From Nocardioides bizhenqiangii (GTDB lineage: Bacteria; Actinomycetota; Actinomycetes; Propionibacteriales; Nocardioidaceae): a stretch of 64,000 bases of DNA. This document shows, piece by piece, positions 34,889 to 44,454 of the stretch (within the stretch, counting starts at the first letter, position 1; every line of letters starts with the position of its first letter). The position numbers and the translations under genes are program-made. The notes beneath the pieces were generated by a model that ran no database searches, was not told the origin of the DNA, and was given only the letters and a program-made list of their open reading frames with translations. Where the stretch lies: assembly GCF_034661235.1 (NCBI RefSeq), contig NZ_CP141059.1, forward strand, positions 806,001-870,000. The letters are read 5' to 3'.

Positions 34889-35599
34889 TCACCAGTGGTA
34901 CTGCGAGTAGTCGCGGTCCCGCTCGTCCTCCTCGTAGTCCTGCTCCTCCTCGATCGCGTCCTCGTTGCGCTCCTCCAGCCGGCGCTCCTTGCGCTCCTGC
35001 TGGCGCTGCTGGCGCCGCTCCTCGGGGGTCTGCTCCTGGTCGTCCTGCTGCTGTTGCTGCTCTTCCTGCTGTTGCTGTTGTTGTTGCTGCTGCAGCTTGT
35101 CGCGCAGGCGTTGGTCGACGGCCGCGGCGTCGCGGGTCTGGTCCTCGCCGCGGCCGGAGTCGGTGGGGCAGTCGCCCTCGGCCAGGGCGTCGATGCCGGC
35201 CTGCCACCAACCGGCCGCCTCGTCGGCGTCGCCGGCCTCGTGTGCGGTGTCGCCCAGCGTCTCGTCGGCCAGCGCGATGTTGATCCGCACCGTGCACTCC
35301 TCCTCGACCGGCACGTCCTCGAGCGCGGTGGCGTAGCGCTCGAGCGCGCCCTCCAGGTCGCCGTCGGCGTGCCGCGCGGCGCCCTCGTCGAACGCGGAGA
35401 TCCACGGCTCGAACCAGTTGACCGAGCCGTTGGCCGAGAACTCGTCGGCTGCCCCCAGGTAGTCGGTGTCCTCGAACTGGCTGCGGCCGTCACGGTCGTG
35501 GGAGAGCATCGCCACCACCTTCACGGCGAACAGGAGCGCGACCAGCGCCGGCACGATGCCGGCCAGGACGAGGATCATGCGCAGTCTGGTGCGGGTCAT
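34889..35599 (-). CDS. TPR-like membrane protein with poly-Gln tail (BatC-like)
   Basis: A 236-residue protein with an N-terminal transmembrane helix (about residues 6-30). A TPR-like region (ALERYATALEDVPVEEECTVRINIALADE and GWWQAGIDALAEGDC) and a low-complexity Gln/Glu/Arg-rich C-terminus with runs of eight or more Gln follow. It ends in an acidic Tyr-rich tail. In MoxR/Bat loci the TPR protein BatC occupies this last position. ATG 35599 overlaps the stop of the VWA gene upstream (ATGA). The Gln run may mediate protein contacts; that is inferred. Confidence 0.78.
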   Translation of the reverse strand: MTRTRLRMILVLAGIVPALVALLFAVKVVAMLSHDRDGRSQFEDTDYLGAADEFSANGSVNWFEPWISAFDEGAARHADGDLEGALERYATALEDVPVEEECTVRINIALADETLGDTAHEAGDADEAAGWWQAGIDALAEGDCPTDSGRGEDQTRDAAAVDQRLRDKLQQQQQQQQQEEQQQQQDDQEQTPEERRQQRQQERKERRLEERNEDAIEEEQDYEEDERDRDYSQYHW

Positions 35600-36501
35600 G
35601 CCGCCTCGTTCCGGGCCGGCGCGAGGGAGTGGTGGGCGGTCCAGAGCGCCCGCCACGACGTCCGCAGCTCGAGCAGCACCAGTCCGAGCAGGACCAGGCC
35701 GAACAGCCAGGTCAGGTCGTGCTTCGCCGGAGCATCCGCCCCCTCGTCCAGGGTGTACGACGCCTCGAAGTCGTCGGCGATCGCAGTCATCCCGCCAGGC
35801 TCGGTGCGGTGGGCGTAGTCGATGCCGAGCTCGGACGCGATCGACCGAAGGTTGTCCTCGTCGATCCGCGAGACGGCGTCCTCGCCGCGTTCCTGGTCGT
35901 AGATGTAGCCGTCGTCCGTGGACAGGTCGTCCGACTCGGGCATCTTGGCGCCTTCCTCGGTGCCGTAACCGAGGACGACCCCGGCGTCGACCAGGTCCTC
36001 GAGCTCCGCGAACGACGCCTGCTCACCGTCGGCGGTGTTCTCGCCGTCGCCGACGAAGACGACCACCCGCTGCCGGTCGGGATGCTGCTCGTCCGCGCGC
36101 TCGAGGATGTCGCGCATCGCCTCCAACGGGCGGTCCGCCCGCGAGCCGCTCCCGTCGAACGGGCCCTCCAGCCGCAACGTCTCGATCGCCGCCCGGAAGG
36201 TCGTCGCGTCGCTGGTGAACGGCAGCTCGAGCTCCACGTCGGTGCCGTAGGTGAGAAACGCGAACCGGGCGCCGGGGAGTGCGTCCGCGAGCTCCTCCAG
36301 GTCACGCTGGGCGCCGTAGACCCGCGGGCCGCCCTGGTAGTCGAGCGCCGCCATCGACCGGGTCCGGTCGACGACGACGAGCACCTCGATGTCGGAGAGC
36401 TGGCTCGGAGCGGCGCGGGTGCCGAACCCCGGCTGCAGCAGCACCAGCACCAGGGCGACGACGATCCCGATCCGGCGCGCGAGGACGAGGGCGGTGCTCA
36501 T
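35596..36501 (-). CDS. VWA-domain membrane protein (BatA/BatB-like)
   Basis: A 301-residue protein with an N-terminal helix (residues 8-23), a von Willebrand factor A domain and a C-terminal transmembrane helix (about 268-285, LTWLFGLVLLGLVLLELR). The metal-dependent adhesion site begins VVVDRTRSM, with a Thr-Arg in place of the usual Gly before Ser, and continues FVGDGEN. The domain should face outward between its two membrane anchors. It overlaps both neighbours by ATGA and forms a MoxR-linked operon. Confidence 0.88.
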   Translation of the reverse strand: MSTALVLARRIGIVVALVLVLLQPGFGTRAAPSQLSDIEVLVVVDRTRSMAALDYQGGPRVYGAQRDLEELADALPGARFAFLTYGTDVELELPFTSDATTFRAAIETLRLEGPFDGSGSRADRPLEAMRDILERADEQHPDRQRVVVFVGDGENTADGEQASFAELEDLVDAGVVLGYGTEEGAKMPESDDLSTDDGYIYDQERGEDAVSRIDEDNLRSIASELGIDYAHRTEPGGMTAIADDFEASYTLDEGADAPAKHDLTWLFGLVLLGLVLLELRTSWRALWTAHHSLAPARNEAA

Positions 36502-37559
36502 CGCGTCGACCTCCGAGCGGCCAGTGCGATCAGGCCCTGCGCCACCCAGACGAGCACGAGCAGGCCCACGCCGATCCCGGCGATGACCTGGCCGGCGCGC
36601 GGCGCGTCGAGGGTCTGGACCAGCGGCGGACGCTCGATTTTCGCGGCCTCGAGCTCGTTGATCTCCTCGACCACCTCCTCGGCCGAGCCGCCGGTGCCGA
36701 GCTGCGCGAACGTTCCGCCGGTCACCTCGGCCGCAGCTTGGAGCCCGTCGATGTCGCCCTCCACGTCGGGCTCGCCGGGGTTGGCGATCACGTGGACGAC
36801 GACCCGGTCGTCAGCGGCGTACGCGGCGGCCTCGTCGAGGTCGTAGACGCTCCGCCCGCGCTGCTCGCCGTCGGTGGCGAACACCAGGGCCCGGCCGCGG
36901 TCCTCGTCGAGCCGGTCGAACCGCTGCACGCACGAGACGAGGCCGTCGGCGACCAGGGAGGACTGGTACTGGCGTTCCTCGCTCCAGGTGCCGGCCGTGA
37001 AGTCGTCGAACGCCTCGCTGGGGAGGATCTCGCTCCAGCCCGCGAACGCCTCCTCCGCCTCGTCGAGCCGGTCGAGGACGAACGCGTAGTCGTCGGTGAG
37101 GGGGAACTTCGTGATCGCGGCGTTGTTCCAGACCGTCAACCCGATCCGCTCGCCCTGGAGGCCCTCCACGATGTTGCGGAACTCCTGGATGACGTCGACG
37201 TTCCAGGGAGCGGTCGACCCCGACGCATCCAGGCAGAGCATGATGTCGCGCGCCGCCTCGTCGCGATCCATCACCTGGGTCTCCTGGACCCGTCCGCCGA
37301 GCACGATCCCGCCGACGCACGCGACGAGGGCGGCGAGCGAGCCGAAGCCGCCGAGCAGCCGGCGGCGCTGGACGAGGACGCGGTAGCGGGGGAGCGCACG
37401 GAGCCGCGCCGCATGGGCAACGTACGACGCTCCCGACGGCTGCCGTCGCCACCAGGTCCGGACCCAGAACGCCAGCAGCACGACCACGAGCAGGACCAGC
37501 AGCACGACCAGCCACGGCCACTTCAGCTCGCTGTCGCTCGTCGTCCAGCTCAGCTCCAC
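36498..37559 (-). CDS. VWA-domain membrane protein
   Basis: A 353-residue protein with two N-terminal transmembrane helices (about residues 13-31 and 67-88), a von Willebrand factor A domain and a C-terminal helix (about 328-347). The metal site appears as LCLDASGSTAPW, with FATDGEQRG as the third motif, closer to the DxSxS consensus than in the neighbouring VWA protein. GTG 37559 overlaps the end of the gene before it. Paired VWA proteins next to MoxR and DUF58 genes are typical of Bat-type operons. Confidence 0.88.
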   Translation of the reverse strand: MELSWTTSDSELKWPWLVVLLVLLVVVLLAFWVRTWWRRQPSGASYVAHAARLRALPRYRVLVQRRRLLGGFGSLAALVACVGGIVLGGRVQETQVMDRDEAARDIMLCLDASGSTAPWNVDVIQEFRNIVEGLQGERIGLTVWNNAAITKFPLTDDYAFVLDRLDEAEEAFAGWSEILPSEAFDDFTAGTWSEERQYQSSLVADGLVSCVQRFDRLDEDRGRALVFATDGEQRGRSVYDLDEAAAYAADDRVVVHVIANPGEPDVEGDIDGLQAAAEVTGGTFAQLGTGGSAEEVVEEINELEAAKIERPPLVQTLDAPRAGQVIAGIGVGLLVLVWVAQGLIALAARRSTR

Positions 37560-38053
37560 GACGCCACCAGCTGTCGGGCTCGGGCCAGCGCGTCGTCGAA
37601 CCGCTCGCGCGCCTGGCCGACCTCGTCGGGAGCGAACTCTGGGGGATACATGAGCTCGATCGCCTCGGTGAGCGCCGGCGGCGCCTGGTGGCGGAAGTCG
37701 GCCAGCGTCATCGTCGGTGCCGGGATCGTGCTCACCGCGCCGACGTAGGACCGGACGGTCTCGCTCAGCTGCTGGTGACCGTCCCGCGCCGGGACCTGTC
37801 CGGTGCGCACGGCAGCCTCGATCCGGGCGATCCGGTCCAGGTGCTGCTGGCGGACCGACGGCACGTCGGCACGGGTCCACGAGACGACCCCGCGCACCGA
37901 CCGGTCCCGCGTGAACCAGACCACCGCGAGGTAGTACACCGCCACCAGGCACAGGCCGAGCAGGGCGAGCCACAGCCAGCGGTCGCCGTACGCCACCGGG
38001 CCGTTGAACTCGTCCTGCAGCTCGAGGGCATGCAGCTCAACGTCTGCGAGCAT
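37550..38053 (-). CDS. DUF4381-like membrane protein
   Basis: A 167-residue protein with one transmembrane helix (about residues 27-46, WLWLALLGLCLVAVYYLAVVW) and a cytoplasmic helical domain (RIARIEAAVRTGQVPARDGHQQLSETVRSYV, then PPEFAPDEVGQARERFDDALARARQL). The position and layout fit the DUF4381 proteins that sit between DUF58 and VWA genes in MoxR operons. The family assignment rests on context and shape. It overlaps DUF58 upstream by 17 bp and the VWA gene downstream by 10 bp. Confidence 0.75.
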   Translation of the reverse strand: MLADVELHALELQDEFNGPVAYGDRWLWLALLGLCLVAVYYLAVVWFTRDRSVRGVVSWTRADVPSVRQQHLDRIARIEAAVRTGQVPARDGHQQLSETVRSYVGAVSTIPAPTMTLADFRHQAPPALTEAIELMYPPEFAPDEVGQARERFDDALARARQLVASWS

Positions 38054-38924
38054 GGCGGTGCCTCTCCAACGCTCGGAACACGGCGGTGATGGCGGACTCG
38101 GTGTCGCGGACCCGCTCGTGCACGACCCCGAGCTGGTCGAGGCGTCGGCGCAGCTGGGACTCCTCGCCGGCGACGAGCGCGGCGTACTCCTCCTGGAGCC
38201 GGGCATCACCGCGGAGCCAGGACGGCACCTCCGCACCGACGTCGACATCGACCAGCCGGCGCGGGGCGCCGGCGGTGATCGTCGGGTCGAGGTCGCCGAT
38301 CGTCAGGAAGAGGACCTCGTGCTGGGCGGTCAGCCGGCGCAGCGAGTCGGCGAGCTCGTCCGAGACGTGCGTCTCGTCGGAGACCACGACCAGGATCGTG
38401 CGCCGCCGGATCGCACGGGCGACGTAGTCGAGGACCGCGGTGAGGTCGCTCGGCGGAGCCGTGGGTGTGATCGCGTCGTGCACCCGGCCGAGCAGCCGTT
38501 CGAGGTAGAGCTCGCCGCTGTCGGGCGGGCGCACGTGCTGACGCCGGGCGTCGCCGTGGACGAGCGCCACCAGGTCGCCGTGCCGGACGGCGAGGTAGCC
38601 CATCACTCCCGCCACGAAGACCGCGAGATCGCGCTTCGAGTGCCGGGCGTCGTTCATCGCCGCCATGCTGCGACCGGTCGACACGGCGAGCACGACCGTG
38701 TGCTTGCGCTCCGCGACGTAGCGCCGCACCAGCAGCATCCGGGTGCGCGCCGATGCCTTCCAGTCGATGTCCTTCACGTCGTCGCCGCGGACGTACTCGC
38801 GCAGGTCGTTGAAGTCGATGCCCCGCCCGACCTGGATCGCGGCGTACTCACCTTCGAGCAGCCCGCGCACCTTGCGGTGGGCATGGATCGAGAGCCGAGC
38901 CTTGACGCGGGCCAGATGAGCCAC
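38037..38924 (-). CDS. DUF58 protein of the MoxR operon
   Basis: A 295-residue DUF58 protein, a VWA-like fold without the full metal site. The family signature GRGIDFNDLREYVRGDDVKDIDWKASART is present near residues 33-60, followed by LVRRYVAERKHTVVLAVSTGRSM. There is no transmembrane segment, unlike the DUF58 protein encoded at 42127. It follows the MoxR gene by 26 bp and is thought to work with it, but no biochemical function is established. Confidence 0.93.
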   Translation of the reverse strand: MAHLARVKARLSIHAHRKVRGLLEGEYAAIQVGRGIDFNDLREYVRGDDVKDIDWKASARTRMLLVRRYVAERKHTVVLAVSTGRSMAAMNDARHSKRDLAVFVAGVMGYLAVRHGDLVALVHGDARRQHVRPPDSGELYLERLLGRVHDAITPTAPPSDLTAVLDYVARAIRRRTILVVVSDETHVSDELADSLRRLTAQHEVLFLTIGDLDPTITAGAPRRLVDVDVGAEVPSWLRGDARLQEEYAALVAGEESQLRRRLDQLGVVHERVRDTESAITAVFRALERHRHARRR

Positions 38925-38950
38925 CGTGTGCCGTCTCCTCTACATCCCGG

Positions 38951-39970
38951 TCACGGCGTGGGTACGGCGCGGAACACCGCGTCGATGATGCTCTCGGGCT
39001 GCACCCGGTCGGCCAGTGCCTCGAAGCTGAGGTGGATCCGGTGCCGGAGCACGGCGTGCCGCAGCTCGCGGATGTCCTCCGGGATGACGTAGTGGCGGCC
39101 CTGGATGACGGCCATCGCGCGTGCCGCCTGGAAGAAGGCGATGCTGCCGCGCGGGCTGGCGCCGATCTCGACGTAGGCGCCGAGCTCGGGCCCGAGCAGC
39201 TCGCCGACGTGCCGGGTCGCGCGCACCGCGGCGACGACGTAGCGGCGGATCGCCGGGTCGACGTAGACGCGCCGCACCATCGCCTGCACGTCGATGACGT
39301 CGCCGATGGTGGCCACCGGCTCGACCTTCGTGGCGTGCTGACCGAGCGTGCCGTCGTCGATCCGGTCGAGCACCATCAGCTCGTCGGACTCGTCGGGGTA
39401 GTCGACGATCTCCTTGAGCAGGAACCGGTCCATCTGGGCGTGGGGGAGGACGTAGGTGCCCTCCTCCTCGATCGGGTTCTGCGTGGCGAGCACCATGAAC
39501 GGTCTCGGGAGCGGGTGGATGGTCCCCGCGATCGAGGTCTGGCGCTCCTGCATCGCCTCGAGCAGCGCCGACTGCGTCTTGGCGCTCGCCCGGTTGATCT
39601 CGTCGAGGAGCACGAAATGGGCGTGCACCGGGCCGAGCTGCGTCTCGAACTCGTGCCGCCGCGGGTCGTAGACCTGGGTGCCGATGATGTCGCTCGGCAG
39701 CAGGTCGGGCGTGCACTGGATCCGCGAGAACTCGGCGCTGACGGCCTGCGCCAGCGTCGCCGACGCGAGCGTCTTCGCGAGCCCCGGCACGCTCTCGAGC
39801 AGGACGTGGCCCTCGGAGAGGAGGGTGACCAGCAGCGCCGTGCGGATCCGCTCCTGGCCGACGACCCGGCTCGACCACGCCGTGGAGATCCGGTCGATGG
39901 CGTCGCTCGCGCCGGCGACGTCGGCGGCGGTGAGCGGGGTCGTCGGCTGGGCGGACCGGGTAGTAGTCAT
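38951..39970 (-). CDS. MoxR-family AAA+ ATPase (copy 1)
   Basis: A 339-residue AAA+ ATPase. The Walker A region is LLESVPGLAKTLASATLA, Walker B is FVLLDEINRASAKTQSALLEAMQE, sensor 1 is LATQNPIEEEGTY, and sensor 2 is ASPRGSIAFFQAAR. MoxR ATPases act as chaperones or activators of VWA/DUF58 client complexes. ATG 39970 is preceded on the minus strand by TAGGTT 8 nt upstream. It heads the operon MoxR, DUF58, DUF4381-like, VWA, VWA, TPR. Confidence 0.94.
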   Translation of the reverse strand: MTTTRSAQPTTPLTAADVAGASDAIDRISTAWSSRVVGQERIRTALLVTLLSEGHVLLESVPGLAKTLASATLAQAVSAEFSRIQCTPDLLPSDIIGTQVYDPRRHEFETQLGPVHAHFVLLDEINRASAKTQSALLEAMQERQTSIAGTIHPLPRPFMVLATQNPIEEEGTYVLPHAQMDRFLLKEIVDYPDESDELMVLDRIDDGTLGQHATKVEPVATIGDVIDVQAMVRRVYVDPAIRRYVVAAVRATRHVGELLGPELGAYVEIGASPRGSIAFFQAARAMAVIQGRHYVIPEDIRELRHAVLRHRIHLSFEALADRVQPESIIDAVFRAVPTP

Positions 39971-39978
39971 CGGCGGCA

Positions 39979-39984
39979 AACCTA
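39979..39984 (-). promoter_or_regulatory. -10 box TAGGTT before MoxR copy 1
   Basis: On the minus strand TAGGTT lies 8 nt before ATG 39970, suggesting the MoxR operon has its own start separate from the RDD gene. Confidence 0.4.
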
Positions 39985-39988
39985 CCCG

Positions 39989-40819
39989 TCAGTCCCGAGC
40001 GGCAAGCCTCGAGCGGAACTCGTCGTCCCGGCGCAGCCGGGCGAGGTCCCGGTCGCGACGCTCGGCGATGACGGCACCGAGCACCATCTCCGGCGGCGCA
40101 CCGGTCGGCGGCGCCGGTGCGACGTACCGCCGGACCTCGGCCAGCAGGTCGGTGCCGACCCGGTGCCGCGAGTGCGGGTCGAGGGCGGGCAGCCGCCCGA
40201 GGAACTGGCGTACGGCGAGCGCCAGGCCGGTCGGGAGGCTCGCCAGGTCCGCGTTGCGCGCCCAATGGGCGAGCTCGGGCGGCATCGGGGGCGGGGGCGG
40301 AAGCCGGAGCGCGACCCGGTCGCGGATCACGTAGGTACCGGCTGCGAAGTCGCCCAGCCGCTTGCCCTTGCTGCTGACGAGCATCGAGAAGAACGCGAGG
40401 ACGCCCGAGCACACGATGATCTCGACGTAGCCGATGAGCGCCCGCACGAGGGCGTGGTGGAACGAGATGGGGCCGGCGTCGTCGCGGACGGTGCGCAGTC
40501 CCAGCGCCAGCTTGCCGAGTGAGCGACCGCGGGTGAGGGTCTCGAGCACCGTCGGGTAGACGGCGAACGTGATGATGGACGCCGCGACGATGGCGGCGTC
40601 GACCAGCGCCTGGTCCACGTTGATGGTGGCGACGAGCAGCACCAGCAGGCTGGTCGTGAACAGCACGACCATGACGACCAGGTCGATCAGCCCGGAGGCC
40701 AGCCGCAGCCCCAGGCTGGCGGGGGGCAGGTCCAGCGCGACGCCCTCACCGGTGACGAGGTCGTCGGTGGTGATCGTGGCGAACTCGGTCGCAGGCTGGA
40801 TCGCGGGCTGGGTCGACAT
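39989..40819 (-). CDS. RDD-family membrane protein
   Basis: A 276-residue protein with an RDD domain: SLGLRLASGLIDLVVM contains the conserved Arg and Asp in the first helix. Two further helices follow (about residues 60-85 and 117-140 with TRGRSLGKLALGLRTVRDD). The C-terminal 100 residues are a soluble domain unusual for simple RDD proteins. The function is unknown; some RDD proteins are ion exchangers. ATG 40819 has TAACCT 7 nt upstream. It is divergent from the SpoIIM gene, a standard partner in this actinobacterial locus. Confidence 0.88.
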   Translation of the reverse strand: MSTQPAIQPATEFATITTDDLVTGEGVALDLPPASLGLRLASGLIDLVVMVVLFTTSLLVLLVATINVDQALVDAAIVAASIITFAVYPTVLETLTRGRSLGKLALGLRTVRDDAGPISFHHALVRALIGYVEIIVCSGVLAFFSMLVSSKGKRLGDFAAGTYVIRDRVALRLPPPPPMPPELAHWARNADLASLPTGLALAVRQFLGRLPALDPHSRHRVGTDLLAEVRRYVAPAPPTGAPPEMVLGAVIAERRDRDLARLRRDDEFRSRLAARD

Positions 40820-40826
40820 CGTGGTC

Positions 40827-40832
40827 AGGTTA
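40827..40832 (-). promoter_or_regulatory. Leaderless -10 box TAACCT
   Basis: On the minus strand TAACCT lies 7 nt before ATG 40819 of the RDD gene. Confidence 0.45.
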
Positions 40833-40835
40833 CGG

Positions 40836-40891
40836 GGTCTCGATACGCCCGTCGGCGGACCTCGTTCCTCGGTCGCCGGGGCTACTCGACC
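40836..40891. repeat. Dispersed repeat family B, copy 4
   Basis: Begins GGTCTCGATACGCCCG and ends CTACTCGACC, nearly the same ends as copy 2. It fills the spacer between the divergent RDD and SpoIIM genes. Confidence 0.65.
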
Positions 40892-40943
40892 TCCCGCCCC
40901 GGACCCCGACCTCGCAAGCTCGGTCGCGGGGGCGTGAACGCCG

Positions 40944-40949
40944 TACCCT
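40944..40949 (+). promoter_or_regulatory. Leaderless -10 box TACCCT
   Basis: TACCCT lies 6 nt before GTG 40956 of the SpoIIM-like gene. Confidence 0.5.
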
Positions 40950-40955
40950 GTCCCC

Positions 40956-41960
40956 GTGCCGCGCATCGACCTCGACGCCTACGTCGTCGCGCACTCGCAC
41001 GAGTGGGCGCGGCTCGAGCAGCTCGTGAGCACCCGACGCCCCGACGGCCCCGAGAGCGACGAGCTGGTGGACCGCTACCAGCAGGTGGCGACCCAGCTCT
41101 CGGTGATCCGCACGTCGGCGCCGGACGCCGAGGTCATCGCCTACCTGTCCTCGCTGCTCAGCCGGGCACGGATCAAGATGATCGGTGCCCGCATCCTCAG
41201 CTGGCAGGCGGCCGGGCGGTTCTTCACCGAGCAGTTCCCCGCCGCGCTCTACCGGCTGCGCTGGTGGTGGCTCGGCTGCCTGGCCGGCAACGTCGCCCTG
41301 ACGGCCGTGCTGATGTGGTGGCTGCTCGACAACCCCGCGATCGAGCAGACCCTCATCCCTCCCGGTGAGGTCGACAACTACGTCAACGAGGACTTCGAGA
41401 ACTACTACAGCGAGAACGCGCAGGGCGCCTTCGGCACCCGCGTCTGGCTCAACAACGCCTGGGTCGCCGCCCAGTGCCTGGCGCTCGGCATCACCGGGGT
41501 CGGCGTCATCTTCGTGATGTTCCAGAACGTGACGGTCCTCGCCGGCGCCGGCGCGATCATGACCAACCACGGTCGGGGCGACGTGTTCTGGGGGCTGATC
41601 CTCCCACACGGCCTCCTGGAGCTCACCGCGATCTTCGTCGCCGGCGGCATCGGGTTGAAGCTGTTCTGGTCGTGGGTCGAGCCGGGCGGGCTCAGTCGCG
41701 CGAAGGCGCTGGCGCAGACCGGCCGGACGATGGGCACGGTCGCGCTCGGGCTGGTCGCCGTGCTCCTGGTCAGCGGCATCATCGAGGCCTTCGTGACGCC
41801 GTCGCCCCTGCCCACCTGGGCGAGGATCGCGATCGGGGTCCTCGCCGAGGTCGCGTTCTTCCTCTACGTGTTCGTCGTCGGCCGCCAGGCCTTCCTCCGC
41901 GGCCACACCGGCGACATCAGCGCCGACCTCCTCGAGGACCGGGTCGCCACCCAGGACTGA
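40956..41960 (+). CDS. SpoIIM-like membrane protein
   Basis: A 334-residue stage II sporulation protein M family member. A cytoplasmic helical N-terminus (WARLEQLVSTRR, DELVDRYQQVATQLSVIRT) precedes five or six transmembrane helices. They include WWWLGCLAGNVALTAVLMWW and the conserved ILPHGLLELTAIFVAGGIGLKL, the family hallmark. No sporulation genes are near; in non-sporulating actinobacteria this protein accompanies RDD and MoxR/DUF58 genes. GTG 40956 follows a leaderless-type box. Confidence 0.92.
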   Translation: MPRIDLDAYVVAHSHEWARLEQLVSTRRPDGPESDELVDRYQQVATQLSVIRTSAPDAEVIAYLSSLLSRARIKMIGARILSWQAAGRFFTEQFPAALYRLRWWWLGCLAGNVALTAVLMWWLLDNPAIEQTLIPPGEVDNYVNEDFENYYSENAQGAFGTRVWLNNAWVAAQCLALGITGVGVIFVMFQNVTVLAGAGAIMTNHGRGDVFWGLILPHGLLELTAIFVAGGIGLKLFWSWVEPGGLSRAKALAQTGRTMGTVALGLVAVLLVSGIIEAFVTPSPLPTWARIAIGVLAEVAFFLYVFVVGRQAFLRGHTGDISADLLEDRVATQD

Positions 41961-41967
41961 GTTGAAT

Positions 41968-42074
41968 TGGCCGAGCGTGTCGCGGATCGTGCGACACCGC
42001 ACGGACCATCGCTTCGCTCGGCCCGCGGGCGCCGCACGATGCGGCTTCGCCGCAACGCGCCACGCTGCCGGCCC
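41968..42074. repeat. Dispersed repeat family A, copy 3
   Basis: Same orientation as copy 1 at 16190. It shares ttggccgagcgtgtcgc, the 19-base block acggaccatcgcttcgctc, gcggcttcgccgc and cgccacgctgccggcc. It lies between the convergent SpoIIM and DUF58 genes. Confidence 0.75.
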
Positions 42075-42126
42075 GCAGTTGGCTAGGCGTCGGTTGAGGT
42101 TCGCTGGCGTCCTCAGGCCGAGTTTG

Positions 42127-43428
42127 TCAGAGAAGCCCCTGCGCCTTGAGAGTGAGGTAGTGGTCGGCGAGCGCGGGCGGCAGCCGCTCGGCGTCGGCGT
42201 CGACCACGTCGACGGCGAGGCGGCTCAGCACGTCGGTCGTCCAGTCGCGGCGGCGGATCTCCTGCTCGGCCGCGGCGGCGTCGTAGACGTCGTCGACCGT
42301 GCCGCGTTCGTCGGCGAGCCGGTTGAGCTCGGGGTCGCGGACGGAGGCGATGACCACGCGGTGGTGGCGGGTGAGCGCGGGCAGCACCGGAAGCAGGCCC
42401 TGTTGGATGGCCGAGGGCTCCGCCGGGGTGAGGAGCACGACGAGCGCCCGCTGCTTGCCGAATCCTTGGACCGCGCCCGCGAGCGCGTCCCAGTCGGCCT
42501 CCGCGATGACCGGCTCGAGGTCGGCCATCGACTCCTGCAGCCGGGCGGCGATGTCGCGCGCGCCGGCCGCGCGGAGCCGGGCGCGGATCCGGCGGTCGCC
42601 GGCGACGAAGTCGATGCGGTCGCCCGCGCGGGAGGCGAGCGCCGCCAGCAGCAGGGCGGCGTCCATCGCCGCGTCGAGGCGCGGCACCCCGTCGGCGCCG
42701 CCGACCCGGGCCGCGGCGGTGCGGGAGGTGTCGAGCACGAGCACCACCCGCCGGTCCCGCTCCGGCTGCCAGGTGCGGACGACGACGTGGGGCGTGCGCG
42801 CTGACGCACGCCAGTCGATCGAGCGCACGTCGTCGCCCCGGACGTACTCGCGGAGCGAGTCGAACTCGGTGCCCGCGCCGCGGATCCGCACCGCCGCCCG
42901 CCCGTCGAGCTCGCGGAGCTGCGCCAGCCGCGAGGGTAGGTGCTTGCGCGACTCGAAGGGTGGCAGCGAGCGGACCGTCCCCGGCACGTCGTACGTGTGC
43001 TGCTTGGCGGCCAGGTGAAGCGGTCCCCACGAGCGGACGGTGACGCCGTAGGCCCGCAGGTCGCCGCGCCGCCACGGTCGCAGGGAGGTGCGCAGCGGCC
43101 GCCGGTCGCCCGCCGCCACCGCCAGCCGGTGCCGGTTATCGGTCGCCCCGGCAGTCGGCTGCCACGCGTCGCGCACCTCGAGCCGCAGCGTCCGGTTGCC
43201 ATCGTTGGCGACGGTCACCACCGACTCCGCGGGGTAGCCGAGTCGCACGGTGCCGGGCGGTCGCCGGTGCAGCCCCGCCGTGGCGGTCGACGGTGCGAGC
43301 AGCAGGTCGGTGCCGACCAGGAGCGTGACGGCGACCAGCCAGAGCACCACCGTGCCGGCCGACGGTCGCAGCACCACGGCCACGACGCCGAACAGGAGGA
43401 GGAGCGGCACCCGCCCTGAGATGACCAC
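42127..43428 (-). CDS. DUF58 membrane protein
   Basis: A 433-residue DUF58 protein with two N-terminal transmembrane helices (about residues 8-20 and 25-42), a beta-rich extracytoplasmic-type domain and the DUF58 signature FDSLREYVRGDDVRSIDWRASARTPH. A VWA-like core follows (VVLVLDTSRTAA). It is the membrane-anchored form, in contrast to the soluble DUF58 encoded at 38037. It starts 3 bp after the MoxR stop, so the two are cotranscribed. Confidence 0.92.
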   Translation of the reverse strand: MVISGRVPLLLLFGVVAVVLRPSAGTVVLWLVAVTLLVGTDLLLAPSTATAGLHRRPPGTVRLGYPAESVVTVANDGNRTLRLEVRDAWQPTAGATDNRHRLAVAAGDRRPLRTSLRPWRRGDLRAYGVTVRSWGPLHLAAKQHTYDVPGTVRSLPPFESRKHLPSRLAQLRELDGRAAVRIRGAGTEFDSLREYVRGDDVRSIDWRASARTPHVVVRTWQPERDRRVVLVLDTSRTAAARVGGADGVPRLDAAMDAALLLAALASRAGDRIDFVAGDRRIRARLRAAGARDIAARLQESMADLEPVIAEADWDALAGAVQGFGKQRALVVLLTPAEPSAIQQGLLPVLPALTRHHRVVIASVRDPELNRLADERGTVDDVYDAAAAEQEIRRRDWTTDVLSRLAVDVVDADAERLPPALADHYLTLKAQGLL

Positions 43429-43431
43429 GGT

Positions 43432-44450
<1,019 letters not shown>

Positions 44451-44454
<4 letters not shown>

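Noticed and set aside
35040..35100. Trinucleotide microsatellite
   Set aside because: The CTG/TTG mix on the plus strand encodes the Gln run of a real protein. Codons alternate rather than repeat as a pure tract.
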